Below, piece after piece: positions 1 to 8,952 of a stretch of 64,000 bases of DNA (its first letter is position 1; the number at the start of each line of letters is the position of its first letter). The notes under the pieces were generated by a model that ran no database searches, was not told the origin of the DNA, and saw nothing but the letters and a program-made list of their open reading frames with translations. Both the position numbers and the translations under genes were made by a program. Source of the stretch: Mycolicibacillus koreensis. GTDB lineage: Bacteria; Actinomycetota; Actinomycetes; Mycobacteriales; Mycobacteriaceae. The stretch is from the NCBI RefSeq assembly GCF_002104795.1, contig NZ_NCXO01000012.1:24615-88614 (forward strand), in the 5' to 3' direction.

Positions 1-92
1 TGGTGGCGGCCGGCGGCGGTTGGCTGGCGCTCGCCCCGGTCGCCGCGCTCGGGGGGCTCGCGGGCGGGACTCTCTGGGGCGGGGGGCCGTAG
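1..92 (+). CDS. C-terminal fragment of a small hydrophobic protein
   Basis: Read from base 3, this frame gives about 29 residues rich in Gly, Ala, Leu and Trp and ends at a TAG at 90-92. The composition looks like the last transmembrane segment of an integral membrane protein whose start lies before the window. The next gene begins 4 bp later, so the two are probably cotranscribed. The fragment is too short to assign a family. Confidence 0.4.
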   Translation, partial: VAAGGGWLALAPVAALGGLAGGTLWGGGP

Positions 93-96
93 CGCC

Positions 97-384
97 GTGT
101 CACGGTCCACGTCGTGGGAGCGCCGCGGGGCGCCGGCCCCTCCGGTGGACACCGATTCACCGCTGCTGGTGGTCGGTGTGGCGCTGGGGCTTGTGGCGAT
201 GTCGCCGCTGCTGGGCCTGTGGCTGTTCGCCCCGGTCGGCCCACTGGCGCTGGCGGTGGTGGCGACGCTGGCGGCGATCCGCTGGAAGACCGCGCTGATC
301 GTGGCCGAGGGCTGTTTCGTCGCGGCCCTCGGCGGTGCGGTGTTCGTGGTCTGCGCCGCGGTGCTGCTGGCCAGCCTGCACTAA
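97..384 (+). CDS. small membrane protein of unknown function
   Basis: A 95-residue protein starting at GTG 97. After a polar N-terminal stretch of about 20 residues it shows two or three hydrophobic segments, at about residues 22-55 (possibly a hairpin) and 70-93, ending almost at the C terminus. This is the pattern of a small inner-membrane protein. It follows a partial hydrophobic ORF by 4 bp and converges on the aminopeptidase gene, whose stop lies 10 bp away. I recognise no family. Another overlapping frame from base 20 is Arg/Trp-rich and looks like a shadow. Confidence 0.55.
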   Translation: MSRSTSWERRGAPAPPVDTDSPLLVVGVALGLVAMSPLLGLWLFAPVGPLALAVVATLAAIRWKTALIVAEGCFVAALGGAVFVVCAAVLLASLH

Positions 385-393
385 CGCGCCCGG

Positions 394-1659
394 CTACCCC
401 GGTGTGAGGAACGCCGTCAGCGCCGCCGCGTAGTCGGCCACGTCGGCCGAGCCCATGAACTCCCGCGCCGAGTGCATCGCCAGCTGCGCCGCCCCGACGT
501 CGACGGTGGGGATCCCGCTGCGCGCCGCGCTCATCGGCCCGATCGTGGAGCCGCACGGCAGGTCGGCGCGGTGTTCGTAGCGTTGCAGCGCCACGCCCGC
601 CTGCTCGCAGGCCAGCGCGAACGCCGCGGCGGTGCGCCCGTCGGTGGCGTAGCGCAGGTTGGGATGGATTTTGAGCACCGGGCCGGCGTTGATCGCGATG
701 AGATGGCCGGGTTCGTGGCGGTCCGGATAGTTGGGGTGGGTGGCGTGCGCCATGTCGCCGGACGCCAGCATCGACCCGGCCACGGCGCGCAGGAACTCCG
801 CGCGGTCCCCGCCGGCGGCGGCCACGATCCGCTCCAGGGTGCTGACCAGCAGGTCGGAGTCGGCGCCGTGGTCGGAGACCGAGCCCACCTCCTCGTGGTC
901 GAACAGGGCGAGCACCGGCATCGTCTCGGGGGGCATGTCGGTCTCGGGGACATCGAGCAGCGCCGCCAGGCCCGCATAGCAGGTGACCTGGTTGTCCAGC
1001 CGGGGCGCGGAGACGAACTGGCCGTCGGCGCCGGTCACCGCCGACGGCGCCAGGTCGTGGGTCATCAGATCGAAGCCGAGCACGTCGGCGCGCGCGACCC
1101 CGGCCCGCCCGGCGACGAAATCCAGCAGCGGCGGCGCCGACCCGGTGCCCCAGACGGCGTTGACGTGGCGCTGCGGGTCCAGGCTGACCGCCTTGCGGTC
1201 CTCGGCGAGGTGGATCGCCAACTGCGGCACCCGCAGGATCGGTTCGTCGACGCGGATCAGGTGCTCGGCGATGCCCGCCCCGGCGCGCACCGACAGCCGG
1301 CCGCTGAGCCCCAGGTCGCGGTCGAGCCAGGAGTTCAGCCACGCACCGCCGTAGGGTGCGAGCGCCACCAGCTGCCAGCCCGCCACCTCCCGGTCGGGGT
1401 GCTGCTTGACCCGCAGGTTGGGGCTGTCGGTGTGCCCGCCGACGATCCGGAATCCGCGGGGCGGGTACCCGGTGGCCTGCCACGCCACCAGCGAGCCGGA
1501 CCGCACCAGGAAGAACCGGCCGGTCGCCGGCCATTCGTCGGTCTCGGCGAGTTCGCGGTAGCCGGCGGCGCGCAGCCGCTGCGCCACCGTCGCGCAGACG
1601 TGAAACGGCGACGGGGAGGCGTCGATGAACTCACACAGATCCGCTGCGGTGGCCGTCAT
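394..1659 (-). CDS. pepC: M18-family aspartyl aminopeptidase (PepC/ApeB type)
   Basis: A 421-residue cytosolic metalloaminopeptidase that removes N-terminal, typically acidic, residues from peptides. M18 hallmarks are visible in order: [12 protein letters not shown] near residue 80 (first metal His and Asp), LFDHEEVGS in the middle, and the C-terminal histidine motif around HPNLRY. Length matches the family. The ATG at 1659 starts [20 protein letters not shown], the usual M18 N terminus. The open frame continues far upstream, but that part is antisense to the peroxidase gene. It diverges from the DyP gene with about 50 bp between the starts. This is the same neighbourhood as Rv0800 in M. tuberculosis, as I recall it. 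Confidence 0.93.
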   Translation of the reverse strand: MTATAADLCEFIDASPSPFHVCATVAQRLRAAGYRELAETDEWPATGRFFLVRSGSLVAWQATGYPPRGFRIVGGHTDSPNLRVKQHPDREVAGWQLVALAPYGGAWLNSWLDRDLGLSGRLSVRAGAGIAEHLIRVDEPILRVPQLAIHLAEDRKAVSLDPQRHVNAVWGTGSAPPLLDFVAGRAGVARADVLGFDLMTHDLAPSAVTGADGQFVSAPRLDNQVTCYAGLAALLDVPETDMPPETMPVLALFDHEEVGSVSDHGADSDLLVSTLERIVAAAGGDRAEFLRAVAGSMLASGDMAHATHPNYPDRHEPGHLIAINAGPVLKIHPNLRYATDGRTAAAFALACEQAGVALQRYEHRADLPCGSTIGPMSAARSGIPTVDVGAAQLAMHSAREFMGSADVADYAAALTAFLTPG

Positions 1660-1697
1660 GGCATCAGTCTTTCCCATTCTGCGGCGCGCCGGCACGT

Positions 1698-1703
1698 TAG
1701 GGT
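1698..1703 (+). promoter_or_regulatory. -10 box (TAGGGT) for a leaderless DyP transcript
   Basis: TAGGGT fits the mycobacterial -10 pattern TANNNT and sits exactly 7 nt before ATG 1711. Transcription should then begin at or next to the start codon. No Shine-Dalgarno sequence is evident in the short gap. Inference from spacing only. Confidence 0.5.
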
Positions 1704-1710
1704 CGAAGAC

Positions 1711-2733
1711 ATGGCGCAACCCCAGCCCGTCGTGCGACCGCTGACGTGTGCGGCGATCTTCCTGGTCGCCACCATCGACGAGGGCGGCGAAGCGGTGGTG
1801 CATGACGCGTTGCCGGATCTGCCCGGCCTGGCCCCGGCGATCGGGTTCCGCGACCGCACCAAGAACCTGTCGCTGGTGACCGGGATCGGCTCGGACGCTT
1901 GGGATCGGCTGTTCGACGGGCCCCGCCCCGCGCAGCTGCATCCGTTCATTCCGCTGGAGGGCCCCCGCCACACCGCCCCGGCCACCCCGGGGGATCTGCT
2001 GTTTCACATCCGCGCGGAGACGATGGACGTCTGCTTCGAGCTGGCCGGGCGGATCATGACCGCGATGGCCGGGGCGATCACCGTCGTCGACGAGGTGCAC
2101 GGCTTCCGGTTCTTCGACAACCGCGACCTGCTCGGGTTCGTCGACGGCACCGAGAACCCCGACGGCGACGAGGCCGTCGGTGCGACCGCGGTCGGCGCGG
2201 AGGATCCGGAGTTCGCCGGCGGCTCGTATGTGCACGTGCAGAAATACGTCCACGACATGGGCGGCTGGCAGGCGCTGAGCGTCACCGAGCAGGAACGGGT
2301 GATCGGGCGCACCAAGCTCGACGACATCGAGTTCGACGACGACGTCAAACCCGCCGACTCGCACATCGCGCTCAACGTCATCGAGGACGACGACGGCAAC
2401 GAGATCGACATCTTCCGGGCGAACATGCCGTTCGGGGAACTCGGCAAAGACGAATACGGCACCTACTACATCGGGTACGCCCGCAGCCCGCAGACCAGCG
2501 AGCAGATGCTGCGCAACATGTTCCTCGGTGACCCGCCGGGCAACACCGACCGGATCCTGGACTTCTCCACCGCGCTCACCGGTGGGTTGTTCTTCGCCCC
2601 GGCGATCGAGTTTCTCGACGACCCACCGCCGTTGCCGGGCGCCGACGTCGACACCGCACCCGACGACCCGGTCTCCCCGCCCGACGACCCCGGCTCGTTG
2701 CGCATCGGCAGCCTGAAAGGAATCCCGCAATGA
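1711..2733 (+). CDS. dye-decolorizing (DyP-type) heme peroxidase, encapsulin cargo
   Basis: A 340-residue DyP peroxidase that oxidises phenolic and dye-like substrates with H2O2. It carries the family GXXDG motif in [14 protein letters not shown] (about residue 150), followed by the C-terminal half-domain with DSHIALN, the likely proximal heme His region. The last about 15 residues, [13 protein letters not shown], follow a Pro/Asp-rich flexible linker and match the known encapsulin cargo-loading peptide type. The next gene, starting in a 4-nt ATGA overlap, is the encapsulin shell, so the enzyme is very probably packaged inside it. Orthologous to Rv0799c by context. The start at ATG 1711 is supported by a leaderless -10 box; a longer upstream frame is only antisense to pepC. 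Confidence 0.95.
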   Translation: MAQPQPVVRPLTCAAIFLVATIDEGGEAVVHDALPDLPGLAPAIGFRDRTKNLSLVTGIGSDAWDRLFDGPRPAQLHPFIPLEGPRHTAPATPGDLLFHIRAETMDVCFELAGRIMTAMAGAITVVDEVHGFRFFDNRDLLGFVDGTENPDGDEAVGATAVGAEDPEFAGGSYVHVQKYVHDMGGWQALSVTEQERVIGRTKLDDIEFDDDVKPADSHIALNVIEDDDGNEIDIFRANMPFGELGKDEYGTYYIGYARSPQTSEQMLRNMFLGDPPGNTDRILDFSTALTGGLFFAPAIEFLDDPPPLPGADVDTAPDDPVSPPDDPGSLRIGSLKGIPQ

Positions 2734-3539
2734 ACAACCTCTACCGCCAACTCGCTCCCGTCACCGACGCCGCCTGGGCCGAGATCGAGGAGGAGGCCTC
2801 GCGCACGTTCAAACGCCACATCGCCGGACGTCGGGTGGTCGACGTCTCCGACGCCGGCGGTCCAACGGCCGCCGCGGTCGGCAACGGCCGGCTCATCGAC
2901 GTGGCCGCGCCGTCGGACGGCGTGGTGGCGCAGCTGCGCGACGCCAAACCGCTGGTGCGCCTGCGGGTTCCGTTCACGTTGTCGCGCAACGAGATCGACG
3001 ACGTGGAGCGCGGCTCCAACGACGCCGACTTCGACCCGGTGAAGACCGCCGCCAAGAAGCTGGCGTTCGTGGAGGACCGGGCGATCTTCGAGGGCTACGA
3101 GGCCGCCTCCATCGAGGGGATCCGCGCCGCCAGCTCCAACCCGGCGCTGACCCTGCCCGCCGACCCGCGGGAGATGCCCGACGTGATCTCCCAGGCGCTC
3201 TCCGAGCTGCGGCTGGCCGGGGTGGACGGGCCGTACTCGGTGCTGCTGTCCGCCGACGCCTACACCCAGGTCAGTGAGACCACCCAGCACGGCTACCCGA
3301 TCCGCGAACACCTGCGGCGGCTGGTCGGCGACGGCGAGATCATCTGGGCGCCCGCCATCGACGGGGCGTTCGTGGTGACCACCCGCGGCGGGGACTTCGA
3401 CCTGACACTGGGCACCGACGTGTCGATCGGGTATTTGAACCACGACGACCGGACGGTGCAGCTGTACCTGCAGGAGACGTTGACGTTCTCCTGCTACACC
3501 GGGGAAGCGGCGGTCTGCCTGCACACCGCAGGGGCTTAA
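2730..3539 (+). CDS. encapsulin nanocompartment shell protein (Cfp29-like)
   Basis: A 269-residue shell protein with the HK97 fold that self-assembles into a hollow compartment around cargo. The N terminus [16 protein letters not shown] is the typical encapsulin start. Its helix contributes to the interior site that grips cargo peptides. Length (about 265-270) fits family 1 encapsulins. It overlaps the DyP stop by 4 nt (ATGA), so shell and cargo are translationally coupled. The 3' end overlaps the convergent purQ stop by 4 bp. The M. tuberculosis counterpart is Rv0798c/Cfp29, known to package DyP and a few other enzymes. No other obvious cargo peptide is seen in this window. Confidence 0.96.
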   Translation: MNNLYRQLAPVTDAAWAEIEEEASRTFKRHIAGRRVVDVSDAGGPTAAAVGNGRLIDVAAPSDGVVAQLRDAKPLVRLRVPFTLSRNEIDDVERGSNDADFDPVKTAAKKLAFVEDRAIFEGYEAASIEGIRAASSNPALTLPADPREMPDVISQALSELRLAGVDGPYSVLLSADAYTQVSETTQHGYPIREHLRRLVGDGEIIWAPAIDGAFVVTTRGGDFDLTLGTDVSIGYLNHDDRTVQLYLQETLTFSCYTGEAAVCLHTAGA

Positions 3540-4216
3540 GAGCTGGCGGCCAGCACCGTGTCGAGCACCGAGTAGAACAGCCCCAGCCCGTCGTCGGACG
3601 GTCCGGTCAGGGCCTCCACGGCGTGCTCGGGGTGCGGCATCAACCCGACCACCCGGCCGTTGGCCGAGGCGATGCCGGCGATGTCGTTCTGCGAGCCGTT
3701 GGGGTTCTCCAGATACCGGAACACCACCCGATTCTCGGCTTCGAGCATCTCCAGCGCGCCGGGCGGGGCGACGTAGCGCCCCTCCCCCGACTTCAGCGGC
3801 ACCAGCAGGTCGGCGTCGGCGTCGAACCGTGTCGTCCAGGCGGTGTCGGTGGAGGCGACGCGCAACCACACGTCGCGGCACAGAAAGTGCAGCCCGATGT
3901 TGCGGGTGAGTGCACCGGGCAGCAGGCCGGCCTCGCACAAGATCTGAAAGCCGTTGCAAATACCCAACACCGGCATGCCGCGACCGGCGGCGTCGATGAC
4001 CTCGCCCATCACCGGGGCGAACCGGGCGATCGCACCGGCGCGCAGGTAGTCGCCGTAGGAGAAGCCGCCGGGCACCACCACCGCGTCGACGCCCTTGAGG
4101 TCGGCGTCGGCGTGCCACAGCGCCACCGGCTCGGCGCCGACGAGGCGCACCGCGCGGGCGGCGTCGACGTCGTCGAGGGTGCCGGGGAAGGTGATCACCC
4201 CCACCCTGGTGGTCAC
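3536..4216 (-). CDS. purQ: phosphoribosylformylglycinamidine synthase, glutaminase subunit PurQ
   Basis: A 226-residue class I glutamine amidotransferase that supplies ammonia to PurL in step 4 of purine synthesis (FGAR to FGAM). The nucleophile Cys lies in [12 protein letters not shown] at about residue 88, and the His/Glu pair in MPHPEHAVE near the C terminus. The GTG start at 4216 overlaps the purS TGA by 3 nt (GTGA), so it is coupled to the small subunit. The large subunit purL is not in the window; in M. tuberculosis it lies further along the same chromosomal direction. The stop overlaps the encapsulin stop on the other strand. Confidence 0.96.
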   Translation of the reverse strand: MTTRVGVITFPGTLDDVDAARAVRLVGAEPVALWHADADLKGVDAVVVPGGFSYGDYLRAGAIARFAPVMGEVIDAAGRGMPVLGICNGFQILCEAGLLPGALTRNIGLHFLCRDVWLRVASTDTAWTTRFDADADLLVPLKSGEGRYVAPPGALEMLEAENRVVFRYLENPNGSQNDIAGIASANGRVVGLMPHPEHAVEALTGPSDDGLGLFYSVLDTVLAASS

Positions 4217-4452
4217 GACGGCTCCCGGGTGATGGTCCAGTCCTCGATGACGGTGTTGGCCAACAGCGACTCCGCGATCTCGGTGAGCTCGGCCTCCCCG
4301 ATGCTGTCGTCGACCTCCAACTCGAAGCGTTTGCCCTGCCGCACGTCTGAGACGCCGCCGTGCCCGAGCCGACCCAGCGCCCCGACGATCGCCTGGCCCT
4401 GCGGATCCAGGATCTCCGCCTTGGGCATCACGTGCACCACTACCCGGGCCAC
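4213..4452 (-). CDS. purS: phosphoribosylformylglycinamidine synthase subunit PurS
   Basis: A 79-residue protein starting [20 protein letters not shown], the PurS signature. PurS forms a dimer that bridges PurQ and PurL in the FGAM synthase complex. I chose GTG 4452 because AGGAG lies 6-7 nt upstream and the length fits the family; the frame stays open to 4524 but without typical sequence. A TAGAGT -10-like hexamer on this strand at 4493-4498, inside the stop of the upstream exported-protein gene, could provide a separate promoter. Confidence 0.92.
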   Translation of the reverse strand: MARVVVHVMPKAEILDPQGQAIVGALGRLGHGGVSDVRQGKRFELEVDDSIGEAELTEIAESLLANTVIEDWTITREPS

Positions 4453-4495
4453 CGCCGCTCCTCGCTGTCGACTCCGCTGATTGTCCCCGACAACT

Positions 4496-5161
4496 CTATC
4501 CGCACGACCCGAGGTAGGCCGCACACAGCGGTCGGAGCAGGGCGTCGAGGACGGTGCCGTCGTCGATCGGCGGCCACGGGACCTGCGGGGCGCTCGACCA
4601 CAGGGTCAACGCGCTCAGCGTGCTGCTCTGCGGATGGACCACCAGGTAGCTGTGGGCGATCACCGGGCCGGCGATCACCGCGGCCACCCGCCCGGGCTCG
4701 GCGACGGTCAGCGACGGCGACTGGTCGGGCGCACCCTGCTGGCAGCTGCGCAGCGTGGCGACCGCGGTGTTGAACACCTCGGTGGCCAGTTGCCCGCCGC
4801 GCCACGTCTCACCCCGCCAGTGCAGCACCTGCGCCTGCAGCCGCCACTGCCCCTCGGGGCGCTCGACGCGGGCCGTCGCGGCGACCGCGTAGGTGCGGGG
4901 ATCGCCCGCCGGTGCGGGGCGCCCGCAGAGTTCCTCGAAGCGCAGCGGGCTCGGGGCGCCGGTCTCGGGGACCGCCACCGTCGCCAGGGCGGGCCACCGG
5001 GCGGTGGCGGCCAGCGGGATGTCGGCGGCGGCGATCCAGGCGGTGTCGGGGATCGTGTCGCAGACCGCCGGGCAGCTCTGCGGGTCGGCCGCCGCGCCCG
5101 GCGACACCGCCAGTCCCGCCGCGACCAGCAGCGTCAGCACTATCGGCACCGGCTTCACCAC
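4496..5161 (-). CDS. exported protein of unknown function
   Basis: About 221 residues with a clear Sec signal peptide: KPVPIVLTLLVAAGLAVSPG and then AAADPQ, with cleavage expected near residue 29. Several cysteines (CPAVCD, LCGRP, RSCQQG, LGSCG) suggest disulfides in the cell envelope or medium. I place the start at GTG 5161, with GGAGGG about 9 nt upstream; an in-frame TTG at 5185 is the alternative. It runs codirectionally into purS 44 bp downstream. In M. tuberculosis this position next to purS is held by Rv0787, which I recall only as hypothetical. No enzyme motif is seen. Confidence 0.75.
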   Translation of the reverse strand: MVKPVPIVLTLLVAAGLAVSPGAAADPQSCPAVCDTIPDTAWIAAADIPLAATARWPALATVAVPETGAPSPLRFEELCGRPAPAGDPRTYAVAATARVERPEGQWRLQAQVLHWRGETWRGGQLATEVFNTAVATLRSCQQGAPDQSPSLTVAEPGRVAAVIAGPVIAHSYLVVHPQSSTLSALTLWSSAPQVPWPPIDDGTVLDALLRPLCAAYLGSCG

Positions 5162-5193
5162 AACTGCATCCCCTCCGGCGCACAATCGTAGAC

Positions 5194-5832
5194 ATGCAAC
5201 TGACGCATTTTGGGCATTCCTGTGTACTCGCCGACTTCGCCCACACCACGGTGCTATTCGACCCCGGCACGTTCTCCCACGGGTTCGAGGGCATCACCGG
5301 GCTGGCGGCGATCCTCATCACCCACCAGCACCCCGACCACGTCGATGTTGCCCGGCTTCCGGAGCTGCTGCAGGCCAATCCCGATGCCGCCCTCTACGCC
5401 GACCCGCAGACCGCTGCCCAACTCGGCGCGCCGTGGCGGGCGGTGGCGGCCGGCGACACCCTGAGCGTCGGTGGTCTGACGGTGCGCGGGGTCGGCGGCA
5501 CCCACGCGGTGATCCACCCGGAACTGCCGGTCGTGGACAACATCTCCTATCTGCTCGACGACGGTGAGCACACCGGAGCGTTCATGCATCCCGGCGACGC
5601 CCTGTATGTGCCCGACGAGCCGGTGGACGTGCTGGCCACCCCCGCGGCCGCACCGTGGATGAAGATCTCCGAGGCGGTCGACTACCTGCGCGCGGTGGCG
5701 CCGTCGCGCGCGGTGCCGATCCACCAGGGCATCATCGCCCCCGATGCCCGCGGGATCTACCATTCGCGGCTCGCCGAGATGTGCGACACCGACTTTCAGG
5801 TGCTGCCCGCCGAATCCGCGGTCACCTTCTGA
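5194..5832 (+). CDS. metallo-beta-lactamase-fold hydrolase (UlaG/RNase Z-like)
   Basis: A 212-residue cytosolic MBL-fold protein. It begins MQLTHFGHSCVLADF, with the N-terminal HxGH-like element typical of the UlaG/YcjY-type MBL group. The metal-binding THQHPDHVD lies near residue 50, GGTHAVIHP near residue 110, and FMHPGDAL near residue 130. These provide a full set of candidate ligands, so it should be an active metal-dependent hydrolase; the substrate cannot be read from sequence. It diverges from the exported protein at 4496 and stands alone before a strong inverted repeat. Confidence 0.85.
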   Translation: MQLTHFGHSCVLADFAHTTVLFDPGTFSHGFEGITGLAAILITHQHPDHVDVARLPELLQANPDAALYADPQTAAQLGAPWRAVAAGDTLSVGGLTVRGVGGTHAVIHPELPVVDNISYLLDDGEHTGAFMHPGDALYVPDEPVDVLATPAAAPWMKISEAVDYLRAVAPSRAVPIHQGIIAPDARGIYHSRLAEMCDTDFQVLPAESAVTF

Positions 5833-5854
5833 GGCGCCGCCCCCGCTTTCACCA

Positions 5855-5907
5855 GACTCACGTTTGAGTGCGCCGCGCGCACATTTTCGCACTCAAACGT
5901 GCGAGTC
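5855..5907. repeat. strong 14-bp inverted repeat (hairpin)
   Basis: CACGTTTGAGTGCG at 5859-5872 is repeated as its exact reverse complement at 5888-5901, with a 15-nt loop. A further GACTC/GAGTC pair at 5855-5859 and 5903-5907 extends the stem past a bulge. It lies between two convergent genes (stops at 5832 and 5968), so bidirectional transcription termination is the simplest role. No T-run follows. It could also be a dispersed palindromic repeat. Confidence 0.75.
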
Positions 5908-5967
5908 GACGAACGCGACGCCCGGAGACCCGGTGTCGGGGCACGGATTCGGCCACGAGGCGGTCAT

Positions 5968-7614
5968 CTAGGCGATGTCGGCGGCCGCCCCGCGCCCGGC
6001 AGCACGCCCGGAGAAGATGCACCCGCCCAAAAATGTGCCCTCCAGCGCCCGGTAGCCGTGCACCCCGCCGCCGCCGAAACCGGCCACCTCGCCGGCGGCG
6101 TACAGCCCGGCCACCGGGGCGCCATCGGCGCCCAGCACCCGCGAGGACAGATCGGTCTCCAATCCGCCCAACGTTTTTCGGGTCAGGATGTGCAGTTTCA
6201 CCGCGATCAGCGGGCCCGCTTTCGGGTCGGTGAGCCGGTGCGGGGCCACCACCCGGCCGAGCCGGTCACCGAGATAGGCGCGGGCACCGTGGATGGCGGT
6301 GATCTGGCCGTCCTTGGAAAACTTGTTGGCGACCTCCCGGTCTCTCGCGGTGACCTCGGCCTCCACCGTGGCGTAGTCCAACGCCGACACCTCGGGCAGG
6401 TCGTTCATCGCGGCCACCAACTCGCGCAGCGAGTCCGCCTGCACGAAGTCCACGCCGCGGTCGATGAACGCCTGCACCGGCGGCGGCGGACCGGAGCGGG
6501 CGCGGGCGGCCAGCAGCTGACGCAGGCTGCGTCCGGTCAGATCGGGGTTCTGCTCCTGGCCGGAGAGGGCGAACTCCTTCTCGATGATCCGCCGGTTGAG
6601 GATGAACCAGGTGTAGTCGTAGCCGGATGCGGCGATGTACTCCAAGGTGCCCAGGGTGTCGAAGCCGGGGTAGAGCGGGCCGGGCAGTCGTTTGCCCGCG
6701 GCGTCCAGCCACAGCGACGACGGCCCGGGGATGATCCGGATGCCGTGGTGGGGCCAGATCGGGTCGTAGTTGGTGATCCCTTCGGTGTAGTGCCACATCC
6801 GGTCCCGGTTGATCACCCGCCCACCGGCCGCCTCGGTGATGCCGATCATCCGGCCGTCGACGTGGGCCGGCACCCCGGCGATCAGCTGGTCGGGAACCCG
6901 CCCCATCCGCTGGGGCCAGTTGGCCCGCACCAGGTCGATGTTGCCCCCGATGCCGCCGCTGGTGACGATCACCGCCTGGGCACGCAACGCGAACTCGCCG
7001 ACCGCGGTGCGCGAGGAGGCCACACCCCGCGGCTGGGTCGACGGTTCCAGCACCGCACCGCGCACCCCGACCACCGCGCCGTCCTCGACGATCAACTCAT
7101 CGACGCGGTGCCGATGGGCGAACCGGACCTGCGGCGAGGCCGTTACCCTGCGGGCGAAGACGTCGACCAGGCCGGGTCCGGTTCCCCAGGTGATGTGGAA
7201 TCGCGGCACCGAGTTGCCGTGGCCGAGCGCGTCGTAGCCGCCGCGCTCCGCCCAGCCGACGAGCGGGAAGATCTTCAGGCCCCGCTCACGCAGCCAACGG
7301 CGCTTCTCGCCGGCGGCGAAGTCGACGTAGGCGTGGGCCCACTGGCGCGGCCAGTGGTCCTCGTCCCGGTCGAACCCGGCGGTGCCCAGCCAATCCTGCA
7401 GCGCCAACTCGTGACTGTCGTGGATGCCGAGCCGGCGCTGTTCGGGGCTGTCGACGAAGAACAGCCCGCCGAACGACCAGTAGGCCTGCCCGCCGAGGTT
7501 CGCGGCGTTCTCCTGATCGACGATCAGCACCTTCTTGCCGCGCTCGATCAGCTCACCGGCGGCGACCAGCCCGGCCAGTCCCGCCCCGACAATGATCACA
7601 TCAGCGTCGCTCAT
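5968..7614 (-). CDS. FAD-binding dehydrogenase (fumarate reductase/KstD flavoprotein superfamily)
   Basis: A 548-residue flavoprotein. The N terminus DVIIVGAGLAGLVAAGELI is a canonical dinucleotide-binding motif (GxGxxG), followed by the FAD ribose-binding VLIVDQE at about residue 30. The C terminus ends in the GxxxGG-rich FAD-binding segment around AGEVAGFGGGGVHGYRALEG. The overall shape is that of the family related to 3-ketosteroid dehydrogenases and fumarate reductase; the actual substrate is unknown. Equivalent to Rv0785 by context. I start at ATG 7614, preceded 8 nt upstream by TACGCT (7623-7628), so it may be leaderless; the frame extends upstream antisense to nothing recognisable. Confidence 0.85.
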   Translation of the reverse strand: MSDADVIIVGAGLAGLVAAGELIERGKKVLIVDQENAANLGGQAYWSFGGLFFVDSPEQRRLGIHDSHELALQDWLGTAGFDRDEDHWPRQWAHAYVDFAAGEKRRWLRERGLKIFPLVGWAERGGYDALGHGNSVPRFHITWGTGPGLVDVFARRVTASPQVRFAHRHRVDELIVEDGAVVGVRGAVLEPSTQPRGVASSRTAVGEFALRAQAVIVTSGGIGGNIDLVRANWPQRMGRVPDQLIAGVPAHVDGRMIGITEAAGGRVINRDRMWHYTEGITNYDPIWPHHGIRIIPGPSSLWLDAAGKRLPGPLYPGFDTLGTLEYIAASGYDYTWFILNRRIIEKEFALSGQEQNPDLTGRSLRQLLAARARSGPPPPVQAFIDRGVDFVQADSLRELVAAMNDLPEVSALDYATVEAEVTARDREVANKFSKDGQITAIHGARAYLGDRLGRVVAPHRLTDPKAGPLIAVKLHILTRKTLGGLETDLSSRVLGADGAPVAGLYAAGEVAGFGGGGVHGYRALEGTFLGGCIFSGRAAGRGAAADIA

Positions 7615-7640
7615 GCTGATCGAGCGTAATGCCGGTCGGC

Positions 7641-8345
7641 TCAGGCGGCGCCGCGGATCACCGGATCCGGTTGCCAGCGGTACACCGCCGGGGTGGCGCC
7701 GCGGGCCACCGCGGCGTCGACGGCGTCGAGCATCGCCTCGTGGATGCCGGGGCGCAGCAGCTGGGTCGCGGCGACCGTGAGCCGCACGGGGGTGCGCCGG
7801 GCCGCGGTGCGCTCGGCGGCGCGCACCAGCACCCGACACCACCACGGTTCGGTGAGGAAGCCCTCACCGATGCCGAGCACCCGGGCGGGCACGGTCCGTT
7901 CGGTGACCAGGTCGGTGACGCCGTGCAAACCGGCCAGCATCCGGAAACCGTTGCGGGGCAACACCCGCCGCGCACCCGGGGAGATGACCCAGCCGGGGGC
8001 GGCGAACAGGCGGGTGCGCAGCCCGACCCGTTCGAGCACCCGGTCGGCGCCGATCAACCGCAGGTTGGCCTCATGCGCCGGCAGGGTCGCGAACTCGCTG
8101 CGCCGCCGTTTGGTGGCGGCCTCGTCGTAGCCGTGCAGCACCACCGCGTCGCCGCCGGCGCGGCGCGACGCGAGCCAGCCGGTCGTCTCCGGGTCCGCTT
8201 CGAGGCGGTAGCCGCCCTTGAGTCGCGGCGCGACCAGCAGCGAGACCGGCACCTGCCGGGCGTCGAGGTGCTCGCAGAACTGCGCCACGGCGGCCAGCGT
8301 GGGCGCACCGATCCGGGAGACCGAGACGATCAGTTCCGCATTCAC
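7641..8345 (-). CDS. DUF2334-type polysaccharide deacetylase-like protein
   Basis: A 234-residue protein that opens ELIVSVSRIGAPTLAAVAQF and has the layout of the DUF2334/NodB-like (beta/alpha)7 deacetylase group: SLLVAPRLKGG, then AVVLHGYDEA (strand-end His), then LFAAPGWVISPGARRVL. In NodB enzymes Asp and His residues at such positions bind metal. Here HGY is kept, but an N-terminal DDG-type motif is not obvious, so activity is uncertain. The GTG at 8345 is preceded by a G-rich stretch. It ends 26 bp before the flavoprotein gene start and is probably cotranscribed. Rv0784 counterpart by context. Confidence 0.72.
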   Translation of the reverse strand: MNAELIVSVSRIGAPTLAAVAQFCEHLDARQVPVSLLVAPRLKGGYRLEADPETTGWLASRRAGGDAVVLHGYDEAATKRRRSEFATLPAHEANLRLIGADRVLERVGLRTRLFAAPGWVISPGARRVLPRNGFRMLAGLHGVTDLVTERTVPARVLGIGEGFLTEPWWCRVLVRAAERTAARRTPVRLTVAATQLLRPGIHEAMLDAVDAAVARGATPAVYRWQPDPVIRGAA

Positions 8346-8410
8346 AGCCCCCACTCTGGCAGGGGCGGGTGACACCGCGGTGACCTGCGGGTTACGCCCG
8401 GCTGTCCGGG

Positions 8411-8902
8411 TCAGCGGGGCAGCACCGCCTCGATGGCGGCGACCACCTCCGGCGCGTCGGGCACCGTCTTCGGGCGGAACCGGTTGACCACCGCGCCGCC
8501 GGGGGCGATGACGAACTTCTCGAAGTTCCACTGGATGTCGCCGGCTGCGCCGTCGGCGTCGGCGGTGCGGGTCAGCTCCGCATACAGCGGGTGGCGGTCC
8601 TCACCGTTGACGTCGGTCTTGGCCAGCAGCGGGAACGTCACCCCGTAGGTGGTGGAGCAGAACGTCGCGATCTCCTCCGGGGTGCCGGGCTCCTGGCCCA
8701 TGAACTGGTTGCACGGCACCCCGATCACCGTCAGGCCGCGCTCGCCGTAGTCGCGGGCGAGTTGCTCGAGGGCGGCGTACTGCGGGGTCAGCCCGCAGCG
8801 GGAGGCGACGTTGACCAGCAGCACCGCGCGGTCGGCGTAGTCGCCGAGGGTGGTGGGCTGCCCGTCGAGGGTGGTCAGCGGGATCTCGGTGATCGCGGTC
8901 AT
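8411..8902 (-). CDS. glutathione peroxidase-family thiol peroxidase
   Basis: A 163-residue thioredoxin-fold peroxidase that reduces H2O2 or organic hydroperoxides. The catalytic tetrad is visible: Cys in NVASRCGLTPQY (about residue 36), Gln in GVPCNQFMGQEPG (about residue 70) and WNFEKF (about residue 130). The active site has Cys, not selenocysteine, and since mycobacteria lack glutathione the electron donor is more likely thioredoxin or mycothiol-linked. ATG 8902 is preceded 7 nt upstream by TACGGT, suggesting a leaderless message. It is divergent from the flavodoxin-like gene and shares its 124-bp control region. Confidence 0.92.
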   Translation of the reverse strand: MTAITEIPLTTLDGQPTTLGDYADRAVLLVNVASRCGLTPQYAALEQLARDYGERGLTVIGVPCNQFMGQEPGTPEEIATFCSTTYGVTFPLLAKTDVNGEDRHPLYAELTRTADADGAAGDIQWNFEKFVIAPGGAVVNRFRPKTVPDAPEVVAAIEAVLPR

Positions 8903-8909
8903 GACCGTG

Positions 8910-8915
8910 ACCGTA
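8910..8915 (-). promoter_or_regulatory. -10 box (TACGGT) for the glutathione peroxidase gene
   Basis: On the minus strand TACGGT lies exactly 7 nt before ATG 8902, matching TANNNT with leaderless spacing. No Shine-Dalgarno sequence is present in the gap. Confidence 0.45.
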
Positions 8916-8952
8916 CGCGGTGACCGCCGGCGCCGACCACACCCGGGCATAT

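Noticed and set aside
394..2730. The pepC frame extended upstream to 778 codons
   Set aside because: Beyond ATG 1659 the sequence is antisense to the DyP gene and does not look like protein; M18 enzymes are about 420-430 residues long.
8411..8902. Possible selenoprotein (glutathione peroxidase)
   Set aside because: The active-site codon reads Cys in VASRCGLTPQ; there is no in-frame TGA at that position.
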